Assembly: GCF_018688355.1 (NCBI RefSeq)
Contig: NZ_CP061317.1
Span: 478,370 to 542,369 of the forward strand
DNA: 64,000 bases
DNA from: Polynucleobacter sp. AP-Elch-400A-B2
Lineage (GTDB): Bacteria; Pseudomonadota; Gammaproteobacteria; Burkholderiales; Burkholderiaceae
Reading direction: 5' to 3'
The notes beneath the pieces were generated by a model. That model was not told where the DNA came from, made no database searches, and saw only the letters and a list, made by a program, of their open reading frames with translations. Position 1 is the first letter of the stretch. Every line of letters begins with the position of its first letter. The position numbers and the translations under genes are program-made. This document shows, one piece after another, positions 52,090 through 60,672 of the stretch.

Positions 52090-52482
52090 TTAGAAGGGGA
52101 GTAGCGTGGAGCGAATCCACAGCAAAATACGCTCTGCAGAGCGGCGCCTTCTTGTTTCTTGGGGGCTTATAGCCGCTTGATTTACCTTGAGTTCAACTTG
52201 AGCCACTATTTCCGTGAGGGCGTAAATTCTGCCCCTTAAATCAGCCAGCTCTTGACTGAGTCCCTGGTACTTAATGAGGTCTTTTTCAAGCATGCGCCAG
52301 TATCGATCGCCATTGGGCATCACCAGAATGTTCTCCGGTCCCAGTGTGGCCTCTTCTGGCTTAAGAATATGATTTGTTTGCGGTGGTGAAACAAATTCAA
52401 ACCAGTTAGATTGAGTCTCTTTTTCTAAAATAGGCGTTTTTTTGAGTTTGCTATCGTATTCTGAAAATGACTTCTGGTTCAT
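52090..52482 (-). CDS. Hypothetical coiled-coil protein
   Basis: 130 aa without signal peptide or span. Middle section NILVMPNGDRYWRMLEKDLI precedes a helix likely to form a coiled coil (LSQELADLRGRIYALTEIVA). The end is strongly basic (ETRRRRSAERILLWIRSTLLPF). I do not recognise it. It lies between the assembly operon and the main pilin on the opposite strand. Confidence 0.5.
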   Translation of the reverse strand: MNQKSFSEYDSKLKKTPILEKETQSNWFEFVSPPQTNHILKPEEATLGPENILVMPNGDRYWRMLEKDLIKYQGLSQELADLRGRIYALTEIVAQVELKVNQAAISPQETRRRRSAERILLWIRSTLLPF

Positions 52483-52805
52483 GAATAGTTTTTATGGTTT
52501 TAGGTTAAGCGGCGGATTTGGCCCCACTAGGTATAGTGTGAATCATACTAAAAATCCCTACTAATAGTGTTGATCATACAGAAAATATTTAGGAAGTCCG
52601 GAAAAGTTTGGTGATTAAGGTCAGAAATAGGACTATTTTTTAGCATTAGTAAATTTCGTATTGTGAAAATAATCAGTGCGTTAAAAAATGCGGGTTTTTC
52701 CTAGTAAATTTTCAAATAATGTCAAAAATACTATGTAAAAATAAGCATGTTTAATAGAAGACTAAGCTAAATAAACCCCTTAAAACCCTTAAAGAAGGTT
52801 GGAAC
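52483..52805. promoter_or_regulatory. Long upstream region of the main pilin with paired repeats
   Basis: 323 bp without a gene. A near-direct repeat, TAGTGTGAATCATACTAAAAAT less its last two bases (52534-52553) and TAGTGTTGATCATACAGAAA (52565-52584), is spaced 31 bp, about three helical turns. The first copy is itself a near palindrome (TAGTGTGA/TCATACTA, one mismatch). This looks like a control region for an activator of the pilin gene. I could not assign a -35/-10 pair with confidence. Confidence 0.55.
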
Positions 52806-53426
52806 ATGAACGTGATTAAAAAATATTCAGAGACGCTAAAAAAAGGTTTTTCTCTGATCGAATTATTGGTAGTCGTTGCCATCATCGGTGTTTTGGCAGC
52901 GATTGGTATTGTGGGCTACCAAAAGTATTTGGAAAGCGCCAAAAGAAATGCCACGATTGCTAATGCAGCAAACTTTTTAAAAGCACTCGCTGCTGAGGGT
53001 GCCGCTCGTAGCGGTAGTCTGACTACCTCAGTCGCTAATTGCAGTCCAAATAGCTTCGCAAATGCTGCGGCTGGATATCAAAGTCTAGATCCAAACTTAC
53101 CTCCAACCGCCACTTACGGTCCTGGCTCATGTTTTGGTGATATTGCTGCAAACATGAAAAATCCCTATAATCAAACAGATATGAGGGTAGTTGAAGATGT
53201 TAGCGCATTGGGGCTTGGAAACACATCTTGCGGCACTATAGGCCACATTAGCATTACCCTTTACCAAGATCCAGGGTTAGGTGTCGATCCATCACAAGCA
53301 CAACCTCAATATCCGGTATCAACTTATAGCTCTAGTCAACGAATTAGTGTTGTTGCTTGTGTACCCGGATCCGATGGTCGTCCACAACCTGCAGATATCA
53401 CTCCCCAGATTGTTAATGGTTTTTAA
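52806..53426 (+). CDS. Type IV pilin, probable major subunit
   Basis: 206 aa. Leader MNVIKKYSETLKKG is cut before FSLIELLVVVAIIGVLAAIG, with Glu at +5, then GYQKYLESAKR. The globular part contains several Cys (VANCSPNS, GSCFGDIA, TSCGT, VVACVPGS) for disulfides. The long upstream control region and strong terminator right behind it suggest a highly expressed monocistronic gene, so I take it as the main subunit. The N-terminal 30 residues are nearly identical in the two later pilins. Confidence 0.85.
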   Translation: MNVIKKYSETLKKGFSLIELLVVVAIIGVLAAIGIVGYQKYLESAKRNATIANAANFLKALAAEGAARSGSLTTSVANCSPNSFANAAAGYQSLDPNLPPTATYGPGSCFGDIAANMKNPYNQTDMRVVEDVSALGLGNTSCGTIGHISITLYQDPGLGVDPSQAQPQYPVSTYSSSQRISVVACVPGSDGRPQPADITPQIVNGF

Positions 53427-53446
53427 TTTTAGTTAAAGTGATGCTT

Positions 53447-53477
53447 AAATCCCTGCAATAAAGCAGGGATTTTTTTG
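53447..53477 (+). terminator. Strong rho-independent terminator after the main pilin
   Basis: AATCCCTGC (53448-53456) pairs with GCAGGGATT (53463-53471), a 9-bp stem with a 6-base loop, followed by a T run to 53476. Confidence 0.9.
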
Positions 53478-53488
53478 GGCTAATTTTT

Positions 53489-53959
53489 ATGGCACATTCG
53501 TTTATTCGCAATGGCAGTGTTTTAAATATAGAATTTTTTGATACTATTGATTTATCCAGTTCTAATCAAATTAAGTCTGAATTTGATAACGTTATTTCAA
53601 AAGATTTCGTCAAAGTTTTTCTGAGCGCAAAGAATCTTAAATATATCGATTCCTCAGGTGTTGCGGCACTATTAATGATCAAGCGCCGCTGCAGCCAACT
53701 TGAATGCGAGTTCACTATTAGCGATATTTCAGAAGTTGGATATAGGGTGATTGAGCTAGCAAAACTCACTAGCCTACTTCCGGTTAAAAAAGTTATCGAG
53801 CAAGATGGCGAATCAGATAAAAAAACTTTCGAATTTAGTGATAGTTTTTTGAATTCCGCGAGTGTAAAAAGCATACAAGATACTAATGATTCCAGTAATC
53901 AAGGTGACTCTGAGACAAGTCTAGACTCTTTAAACTTTAAGCCTGGTTCATTTCTATAA
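53489..53959 (+). CDS. STAS-domain anti-sigma-factor antagonist
   Basis: 156 aa. STAS fold in the first 105 residues, with the phosphorylated-Ser motif YIDSSGVAALLMIKRR, as in SpoIIAA/RsbV. The tail after about 110 is acidic, Ser/Asp-rich and disordered. It should be phosphorylated by the RsbW-like kinase (40784) and dephosphorylated by the SpoIIE-type phosphatase (29690). Its place between two pilin genes suggests that it reports to the pilus. Confidence 0.82.
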   Translation: MAHSFIRNGSVLNIEFFDTIDLSSSNQIKSEFDNVISKDFVKVFLSAKNLKYIDSSGVAALLMIKRRCSQLECEFTISDISEVGYRVIELAKLTSLLPVKKVIEQDGESDKKTFEFSDSFLNSASVKSIQDTNDSSNQGDSETSLDSLNFKPGSFL

Positions 53960-54017
53960 ACCCTAAAACGGGATAGGCCATCAGCCAATCTGCCCGAATA
54001 TTTTTTAAATTTTCTCA

Positions 54018-55985
54018 TTGAAATTAGAACAAGCACTCAAGCTTCATCAGCGGGGAGATATTTCTGCCGCCCAAAGAATCTGTCGAGAAATCATTGAACT
54101 TAATCCAAATGACTTTAATGGATGGCATCTATTAGGGTTGACCTATTACCAACAGGGTGATCTTAAAAGCGCGATAGAGCTGATTACAAAGTCCATTTCT
54201 TTTAATGCGCACTATGCGCCTGCCTACTTTAATCTAGGCTGCGTCTTACAAGATTCAAATTACTGGTTCAGAGCCCTTGAAAGTTATGATAAAGCTATTG
54301 GAATTGAGGCTGGATACGAATTAGCCTATTTAAAGCGCATCGAGATTTTAGTTAAGCTTAATCAAATGTCTAACGCCTTAGCTTGCTGTAATCAGCTAAT
54401 TACCCTAAAGTCAGATTACCACTTGGCTTTTTATAAGCGGGCAGAGATTCATCTGATGCTTAATAACCCGTACGATGCAATACTTGATTACGAGAAGTCG
54501 ATAGAGTTGCAACTTAATTTTATTGAAGGACACTTTAGTCTTGCTAACGCATTTTTTGATTTGCGAAAATTCGATCTAGCTCTAATCCATTATCAAAAGG
54601 CTATTGCCATTGACTCAAACTATGATTTTTTATTTGGGTTTTACATACAGGCCAAAATGAAGATGTGCCTCTGGGAAGAGATTTCAGAGGAATTATTACT
54701 TTTTGAAAAAAAATTATCTGAAAATCGGTGGGTTACTTTCCCCTTTATTCCATTAAATTTATTTGATAGGCCGAACTTGCATCAACAGGTTGCGACTGCC
54801 TATGTCAAGAAAAAATACTCCAATACATACATCCCTATTCTCCCTTCCTCTATAAACAATAAGAAAAAAATTCGGATTGGATACTTTTCTGCAGATTTTC
54901 GCATTCACCCGACATCGCAATTGATCGTGGAGATATTGCGATCCCATGACCGAAGCCAGTTCGAGGTCTATGGTCTTTCATACGGCCCTGAAAATAACGA
55001 TTCAACTAAGCAATATATCAGTACTGTTTTCGATAAATTTATTGAGGTTGCCTCAATGAGTGACGAGCAAATTGTTCAACTTTCTAAGGATTTAGGAATT
55101 GATATTGCGATTGATTTATGTGGCCATACGCAATATGCTAGAACCGGAGTATTTATGACGAGATGCGCCCCCGTGCAGATTAACTATCTAGTCTATCCAG
55201 GAACCATCGGCAGTAATGCAGTTGATTACATCATGGGAGATACAACCGTGATCCACGAGGAGAACCAAGAATTTTTCTCAGAAAAAAAGATTTACCTTCC
55301 TCGCTGTTATGTAACGCACGATAGTAAAAATATTATTCCAGAAAGTAAATTATCTAGGCGCGACTTTGGCCTTGCTAATAACGCATTTATTTTTTGCTGT
55401 TTTAACAGCCCCTTTAAGATTTTGCCTAAAACCTTTGATATATGGATGCGCATCCTCAAATCGGTCGAAGGCAGTATGCTTTGGCTTTTACTAGATAACC
55501 CCTTTGCTGTAAGCAATTTATTGAAGGAAGCACAATTTCGGGGGGTTGATCCGAGTCGCCTAGTATTTGCCAAGCGTATGGATTTGGATCAACATCTTGC
55601 AAGACATCGCTTAGCTGATTTATTTCTAGATACGTTGCCATATAACGCCCACACTACTGCTAATGATTCCCTCTGGTCAGGTCTGCCAGTATTAACGCTC
55701 ATAGGGCAATCATTTGCCAGCAGGGTAGCAGCTAGCTTGCTGAAAGCCATTGAATTGCCTGAGCTCATATGTCATACCCAGGCTGAGTATGAGATCAAAG
55801 CAATCGAACTGGCACTTAATCCTCAAAAATTAGCTGATCTAAAGAGAAGATTAGCTAGCAATAAAAGTAAAACTCCCTTATTTGATGGTCCTCAAATCAC
55901 TCGCAACATTGAATCGGCTTATTTGAGAGTCTACAAACGCTACCAAGAGGGCTTGGTACCCGAGGATGTATTTGTTAGCGCTTAA
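54018..55985 (+). CDS. TPR-O-GlcNAc-transferase-like glycosyltransferase (SPINDLY/OGT family)
   Basis: 655 aa from a TTG at 54018. Residues 1-250 are tetratricopeptide repeats (GWHLLGLTYYQQGDLKSAIE, AYFNLGCVLQDSNYWFRALE). The C-terminal half is a GT41 catalytic domain: IGYFSADFRIHPTSQLIVEI, IAIDLCGHTQYARTGVF, NYLVYPGTIGSNAVDYIMGD, FCCFNSPFKILPKTFDIWMR and DTLPYNAHTTANDSLWSGLP. It transfers a sugar to Ser/Thr of proteins in the cytoplasm. Placement between pilin genes makes pilins the likely target. Confidence 0.85.
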   Translation: MKLEQALKLHQRGDISAAQRICREIIELNPNDFNGWHLLGLTYYQQGDLKSAIELITKSISFNAHYAPAYFNLGCVLQDSNYWFRALESYDKAIGIEAGYELAYLKRIEILVKLNQMSNALACCNQLITLKSDYHLAFYKRAEIHLMLNNPYDAILDYEKSIELQLNFIEGHFSLANAFFDLRKFDLALIHYQKAIAIDSNYDFLFGFYIQAKMKMCLWEEISEELLLFEKKLSENRWVTFPFIPLNLFDRPNLHQQVATAYVKKKYSNTYIPILPSSINNKKKIRIGYFSADFRIHPTSQLIVEILRSHDRSQFEVYGLSYGPENNDSTKQYISTVFDKFIEVASMSDEQIVQLSKDLGIDIAIDLCGHTQYARTGVFMTRCAPVQINYLVYPGTIGSNAVDYIMGDTTVIHEENQEFFSEKKIYLPRCYVTHDSKNIIPESKLSRRDFGLANNAFIFCCFNSPFKILPKTFDIWMRILKSVEGSMLWLLLDNPFAVSNLLKEAQFRGVDPSRLVFAKRMDLDQHLARHRLADLFLDTLPYNAHTTANDSLWSGLPVLTLIGQSFASRVAASLLKAIELPELICHTQAEYEIKAIELALNPQKLADLKRRLASNKSKTPLFDGPQITRNIESAYLRVYKRYQEGLVPEDVFVSA

Positions 55986-56028
55986 ATGGGTTATATTAAT
56001 GATAAATTTTTAGTGGGGAGTTTATATA

Positions 56029-56610
56029 ATGCATATGAAAATTAAAACCGGTTTTTCACTGATCGAATTACTCGTAGTCGTTGCTATTATTGGCGTTTTA
56101 GCAGCGATTGGAATTGTTGGTTATCAAAAATATCTTGACTCAGCCAAAGATGCGGTCACAAAGGCGAACTTTAAGCAATTAGCCGATGCACTTTTGATAG
56201 AGGATGCGCAAATCAATCTATGTAAGAATACCCCTGACCTATTAGATTGCGTCAATACGATTGCAGCGGGTGCTAGCATGAAAGATGCCTATACTCAGCA
56301 AAATTTAGTAATTCAAAGTGATGCGAGTAACTGGCCGCCTATGAATACACTTTATTCTATTATGTACACTCCTGCAGGTCCAGCACCAGCGAATCCCATG
56401 AGTATTTACACTGATCTTTGTGGGAATTTTACTGATACAAGGGGAAATAGCTTTATTCCTACGGATGATGATAAGTATTCAAATAATACTGGGGTACGTA
56501 GAATGGCTTTGGTTGCAAAATTATCCAATGGCGATACTTTTTTTCAAGAGCTTAAATTTGGTAGCTTAGCAAGTGGACCGTACGGCTCTGTTGGCCCTTG
56601 TGGTGGCTAA
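56029..56610 (+). CDS. Type IV pilin (second paralogue)
   Basis: 193 aa from the ATG at 56029, with GGGGAG 8 bases upstream. Leader MHMKIKTG is cut before FSLIELLVVVAIIGVLAAIG. The first 30 mature residues equal those of the main pilin in protein but differ at many synonymous sites. The globular part is unrelated in detail (LIEDAQINLCKNTPDLLDCV, CGNFTDTRG). A second or minor subunit, or an alternative major subunit. Confidence 0.85.
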   Translation: MHMKIKTGFSLIELLVVVAIIGVLAAIGIVGYQKYLDSAKDAVTKANFKQLADALLIEDAQINLCKNTPDLLDCVNTIAAGASMKDAYTQQNLVIQSDASNWPPMNTLYSIMYTPAGPAPANPMSIYTDLCGNFTDTRGNSFIPTDDDKYSNNTGVRRMALVAKLSNGDTFFQELKFGSLASGPYGSVGPCGG

Positions 56611-56689
56611 TTCTTTATTGGTTAAATCAGGGAATGTGACGAACTAGTTTCAAGCGAGTCTACGAAATCATATTTTTGATTTCAAATGT

Positions 56690-57199
56690 TCAGGGCAATT
56701 CGGTCACGTTGAAGATTTGCGAACTGCCATCCGGCTGACAGGCTCCAACAACAACCTTATTCCCAATTACCCCAACCCGAACTGATCCGCCAAGCGCATC
56801 AGCAATCCCTGGGGTGGGGGTATTTAAGCTAGGATTAGAGGCATCGCAGAAATTCTCCGAAGAGATTGTGTTGCTCATAAAATTAGAAAGGTAATAATTT
56901 TGCCCAGTATATGGATTTTTCATAGGGTTGGCTTGCATTATTGAGTAAGCGCAAGTTCCTGCATTAGATGGGCCATTTAATCGAATTGCAGCAAACATCT
57001 GATTACAGAGTCCGTTCGGAAGTATAAGTTCTGCTGCCATTCCTCTTGCTAAGGTGCTCGCATTGGCAATATTGACTGATTTTTTGCTTGATTCAATATA
57101 CTTTTGGTAGCCCACGATACCGATTGCGGCTAGGACTCCAATAATGGCAACGACAACGAGTAGTTCGATCAGAGAAAAGCCAGTCTGTTTAGTGCGCAT
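56690..57199 (-). CDS. Type IV pilin (third paralogue)
   Basis: 169 aa from the ATG at 57199, with GGAAG 4 bases upstream and a normal six-residue leader MRTKQTG; the frame is open to 57235, which has no binding site. Same N-terminal helix FSLIELLVVVAIIGVLAAIG, then GYQKYIESSKKS. The globular part is again distinct (LPNGLCNQMFAAIRLNG, SENFCDASNPS). It lies in inverted orientation to the other two pilins and 290 bp from the tRNA end of the island. Confidence 0.85.
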   Translation of the reverse strand: MRTKQTGFSLIELLVVVAIIGVLAAIGIVGYQKYIESSKKSVNIANASTLARGMAAELILPNGLCNQMFAAIRLNGPSNAGTCAYSIMQANPMKNPYTGQNYYLSNFMSNTISSENFCDASNPSLNTPTPGIADALGGSVRVGVIGNKVVVGACQPDGSSQIFNVTELP

Positions 57200-57452
57200 T
57201 GATCTTCCAGTCTTAGTTGTTAAAAAGTTTGTCATAATTATCTAAAATTACCATAATTAAATCAGTTTTTCAAATATGGCAACTCAAAATTGGTCTTTAG
57301 TAGTCATTCAAAGTCCAACGAATCGCTAATGTCTAGCGCAGTGACGATTGGATCTCAGTATTGATTTTTTGGTAATTAAACAGATATTCTAGGCATCATT
57401 TTTTATGCCATTTAGAGCGAGGTGTACATTTACTACACAGTGCTAGAAAATG

Positions 57453-57480
57453 AAAAGGGGTTACCTGACGGCAACCCCTT
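57453..57480 (-). terminator. Terminator of the tRNA-Lys gene
   Basis: AAGGGGTT (57455-57462) and AACCCCTT (57473-57480) form an 8-bp stem with a 10-base loop; on the minus strand it is followed by TTTTC. It differs from the terminator beside the 24.4 kb fragment, as expected if an element was inserted between the tRNA and its old terminator. Confidence 0.8.
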
Positions 57481-57488
57481 GTAATGCT

Positions 57489-57564
57489 TGGTGGGTCGGG
57501 CGAGATTCGAACTCGCGACCAACGGATTAAAAGTCCGCTGCTCTACCGACTGAGCTACCGACCC
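57489..57564 (-). tRNA. tRNA-Lys (UUU anticodon)
   Basis: 76 bases including encoded CCA. The cloverleaf is complete on the minus strand: acceptor GGGTCGG/CCGACCC, D-arm GCTCAGTCGGTAGAGC, anticodon loop CTTTTAA with UUU, T-arm GCGAGTTCGAATCTCGC. Bases 57489-57533 (plus 8 bases downstream) recur at 24462-24514. Confidence 0.97.
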
Positions 57565-57650
57565 AGTAAAAAGAAGATTATAGCAAGAAGTTTATGGGTG
57601 CCCCCGGGTCTGTAGGTGTCTGCCGTCAAGCCCTTGTACTTACAAGAGCG

Positions 57651-58988
57651 CTATGCGTTTGCGCGTCTGGCAACGGGTGGATTTTTGGAAAAATAGTCCT
57701 TAATTCCCCTCATAATCGCTTCAGCAATTCGGTCTTGGTAAGCATCATCATTGAGGCGCGCTTCTTCCTGGGGATTGCTGATAAAGGCAGTCTCTACCAA
57801 AATAGATGGAATATCGGGGGCCTTTAGAACAGCAAAGCTGGCTTGCTCAACTTTTGCTTTATGTAAGGGCGCAAATCCACTGATTTGCTTGAGGATGGAA
57901 GTACCCACTTGAAGTGAGTCTTTGATCTGGGCAGTAGTAGACATATCAAGTAATAAATTAGCCACCTGCTTATCTTGTGTTTTGATATTGATGCCACCAA
58001 TGAGATCGGATGCATTTTCTTTATTAGCCATCCAGCGTGCTGTTGTGCTGCTGGCACCCATTTGAGATAAGGCAAAGACTGAGGCACCTTTTGCTCTCGG
58101 TTCGATAAAGGCATCAGCATGAATGGAGACAAACAGATCGGCTTCGACGCGACGTGCTTTTTGAACTCTGGTGTGGAGCGGCACAAAGTAATCGCCATCT
58201 CGCGTGAGAAACGGGCGCATATAGGGGTCGCTCTCAATTTTGTCGCGTAAGCGTTTGGCAATCGATAGCACTACGTGTTTTTCTTTGGAGCCCATGGTGC
58301 CAATAGCACCTGGATCTTCTCCACCATGGCCTGCATCAATTGCAATGGTGATAAGGCGCTTATGTTTATTTTTTACGGAAGATTCTTTTACGTCTGGGAT
58401 AGCTTGGGCCACTGGCGCCCTCGGAGCCTCTTTCTCTCTCTTAGTTGCGAATTGTGCAATCAAGTCGATTTCTTCATTGGCTTTTTCTAGAGCACTTTCT
58501 TTACGGGCGCTGCTCTTGACTAACTCCATCAGGGGATCTGGCGGGATAGTTGGGTAGAGATCTAGCACCATACGATATTGATATTCCGCAATGGGCTCTA
58601 AGGTAAAGAGTTGAGGTTTCACAGGCTCTTTGAGGTCAAATACCAAGCGGACCATGCCTGGTTGAAATTGCCCCACCCGGATTTGTGAAACGTAAGGGTC
58701 ATTGGGTTTGACTTTAGCGACTAAATCTTTCAGGGTGGAATTGAGTTCCATACCTTGAACATCAACCACCAAGCGATCGGGGTTGGTAAGTAGTTGTTGG
58801 GTAATCGGCAATGCTTTATCAGACTCCAGTGTGATGCGTGTGTAATCTTCTGCGGGCCAAATGCGTACCCCCAAGATCTTAGCTCCCCAAGCAATCTCTG
58901 CCTCACTGAAGAAGAGAATAAAGCCCAGCATCTTTGCTGAAGTTTTGAGATGCTTTCTTCTGGAGAAATTAATAGGCGGCTTACTCAT
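57651..58988 (-). CDS. amiC: N-acetylmuramoyl-L-alanine amidase (AMIN plus Amidase_3, AmiC-type)
   Basis: 445 aa. The N-terminus FSRRKHLKTSAKMLGFILFF is a twin-arginine signal, as in AmiC. An AMIN domain (about 40-150; GVRIWPAEDYTRITLESDKA) targets the septum. The zinc amidase domain (about 215-435) has IAIDAGHGGEDPGAIG, FVSIHADAF and ILVETAFISNPQEE with the catalytic Glu. It splits peptidoglycan stem peptides at cell separation. Downstream of tsaE by 2 bp, a usual pairing in betaproteobacteria. Confidence 0.93.
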   Translation of the reverse strand: MSKPPINFSRRKHLKTSAKMLGFILFFSEAEIAWGAKILGVRIWPAEDYTRITLESDKALPITQQLLTNPDRLVVDVQGMELNSTLKDLVAKVKPNDPYVSQIRVGQFQPGMVRLVFDLKEPVKPQLFTLEPIAEYQYRMVLDLYPTIPPDPLMELVKSSARKESALEKANEEIDLIAQFATKREKEAPRAPVAQAIPDVKESSVKNKHKRLITIAIDAGHGGEDPGAIGTMGSKEKHVVLSIAKRLRDKIESDPYMRPFLTRDGDYFVPLHTRVQKARRVEADLFVSIHADAFIEPRAKGASVFALSQMGASSTTARWMANKENASDLIGGINIKTQDKQVANLLLDMSTTAQIKDSLQVGTSILKQISGFAPLHKAKVEQASFAVLKAPDIPSILVETAFISNPQEEARLNDDAYQDRIAEAIMRGIKDYFSKNPPVARRANA

Positions 58989-58990
58989 CT

Positions 58991-59503
58991 CTACTGGATA
59001 CGCATCTTCTCGAGAACAATTATTCCCTGGCTTGAGTTTGCTTGGAAGGTGATATTTCTTTCATTTTCATTTGTACCAGCCATCAGATGAATTTCAATAT
59101 CAAAAGCAGGCAGCGTCCCTTCAGCTTTTTCTGGCCACTCCACTAAACAGAATCCAGGTTCATCAAAATGCTCTGCAAAGCCAGACTCTTGCCATTCCAA
59201 GGGATCTCGCATGCGATAGAGATCAAAGTGATTGATTGCTAGGGTCTTGCTATCGATAATTAGTGGGTAGGGTTCACATAAGGTGTAGGTTGGACTCTTC
59301 ACTCGACCCCCATATCCCAGGCCTTGTATGAGATGGCGGGCAAAAGTGGTCTTGCCGGCCCCAAGATCGCCCTCTAGGGAGATATTGAGGTGAACGCTTT
59401 GATTGGCTTGGAAAAGATGGCCAAGGCTGGAGGCAAGCTTTTGCGCTAAGGCAGCTGTGTCCGCTTCTTGCCTACAATGTTGGGTAAATGAATTCTGAGC
59501 CAT
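58991..59503 (-). CDS. tsaE: tRNA threonylcarbamoyladenosine biosynthesis ATPase TsaE
   Basis: 170 aa. Walker A GDLGAGKTTFARHLIQGLG is followed by KSPTYTLCEPY, INHFDLYRM and LVEWPEKAEG, the TsaE signature series. With TsaB and TsaD it makes t6A37 in ANN-decoding tRNAs. Two bases separate its stop from the amiC start, so the two are co-transcribed. Confidence 0.93.
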   Translation of the reverse strand: MAQNSFTQHCRQEADTAALAQKLASSLGHLFQANQSVHLNISLEGDLGAGKTTFARHLIQGLGYGGRVKSPTYTLCEPYPLIIDSKTLAINHFDLYRMRDPLEWQESGFAEHFDEPGFCLVEWPEKAEGTLPAFDIEIHLMAGTNENERNITFQANSSQGIIVLEKMRIQ

Positions 59504-59546
59504 TTGCCTAGTTTATTCAATTATTAAGCTACATTCTGTATTCCTA

Positions 59547-60650
59547 ATGACTTCCTCTCAAATACCTCGCTCTGTTGACTATGTCTCCGTTGACCATGCC
59601 AATCTGCGTGCATGGCTGGATGAGCAGTCTCGAAAATTGGGTTTTGATGACTTGCGCATTACTGACACCCATCTTGGCGTCGCAACTGAGCGTCTGAATG
59701 ACTGGCTCGAACAAGGGCGGCACGGTCAGATGGAATACATGGCCAAACATGCTCAATTACGCTCTGACCCAGCCCTCTTAGTTCCGGGTACGGTGAGGGT
59801 CATTTGTGTCACCATGAATTACTTATCCCCAGTAACAGACTTTGACCATGAGTGGGATAGATTGAGAGATCCTACTCAAGCAGTGGTATCGATGTATGCC
59901 CGTGGGCGCGATTATCACAAGGTGATGCGCAATCGTTTACAAGAGTTTGCCCAGTTGATTGAGAAACAGATTGGAGCATTTGGTTATCGCGTGTTTACTG
60001 ATTCTGCACCCTTGATGGAAGTGGAGTTGGCTCGTAAGGCGGGCTTGGGTTGGCGAGGAAAACATACTTTGTTGCTGAATCGTGAATCTGGATCGACATT
60101 CTTTTTAGGCGAAATCCTAGTTGATGTTCCATTGCCCGTAGATCAAGAGCAGGAGTCGCATTGTGGAACTTGTCAGTCTTGTATCGACATTTGTCCTACG
60201 CAAGCGATTACCGTGCCTTACCAATTAGATGCGCGACGTTGTATCTCGTATCTGACGATTGAGAATCCAGATGCTATTCCGGTGGAGTTTCGTAGAGCAA
60301 TGGGCAATCGCATTTACGGATGCGATGACTGCCAATTGATTTGTCCTTGGAATAAATTTGCACAACGAACAGCCTTACCAGACTTTGCTGAACGCCATGG
60401 CCTTGGGAGGGCGAGTCTCTTACAACTCTGGTCTTGGACGGAAGAGCAGTTTAATCAGCGTCATGAGGGCAGTGCCATTCGTCGGATTGGTTATAGCCGC
60501 TGGCGTCGCAATCTCGCCGTAGCTCTGGGTAATGCCTTGGCTAGCGGAGTAGACGAGGATGCTATCCGTCATACCCTCAGCGCAGCGCTGGAGAGTGCAG
60601 ACTCCTTGGTGGCAGAGCATATTCAGTGGGCTTTGGGGCAGTCAGCGTAG
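59547..60650 (+). CDS. queG: Epoxyqueuosine reductase QueG
   Basis: 367 aa. Cobalamin and two [4Fe-4S] clusters reduce epoxyqueuosine to queuosine in tRNA. Patterns are LGFDDLRITDTHLG, EQGRHGQMEYMAKHAQLR, YARGRDYHKVMRNRL, DSAPLMEVELARKAGLGWRG, and the two cluster motifs CGTCQSCIDICPTQAI and CDDCQLICPWNKFAQ. It is divergent from tsaE, with 43 bp between the starts. Confidence 0.95.
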   Translation: MTSSQIPRSVDYVSVDHANLRAWLDEQSRKLGFDDLRITDTHLGVATERLNDWLEQGRHGQMEYMAKHAQLRSDPALLVPGTVRVICVTMNYLSPVTDFDHEWDRLRDPTQAVVSMYARGRDYHKVMRNRLQEFAQLIEKQIGAFGYRVFTDSAPLMEVELARKAGLGWRGKHTLLLNRESGSTFFLGEILVDVPLPVDQEQESHCGTCQSCIDICPTQAITVPYQLDARRCISYLTIENPDAIPVEFRRAMGNRIYGCDDCQLICPWNKFAQRTALPDFAERHGLGRASLLQLWSWTEEQFNQRHEGSAIRRIGYSRWRRNLAVALGNALASGVDEDAIRHTLSAALESADSLVAEHIQWALGQSA

Positions 60651-60672
60651 CCATAAGCCTTACAATCAAACC

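Noticed and set aside
52534..52550. CRP/Vfr site upstream of the main pilin
   Set aside because: The half-site spacing is one base rather than the TGTGA-N6-TCACA arrangement.
24462..57533. Prophage or ICE
   Set aside because: No capsid, portal, terminase, integrase, relaxase or conjugation genes are visible between the repeats.
60559..60672. Longer AzlC start
   Set aside because: The added residues lie inside queG in another frame and have no AzlC resemblance; MSSSQQPY at 60673 is the natural start.
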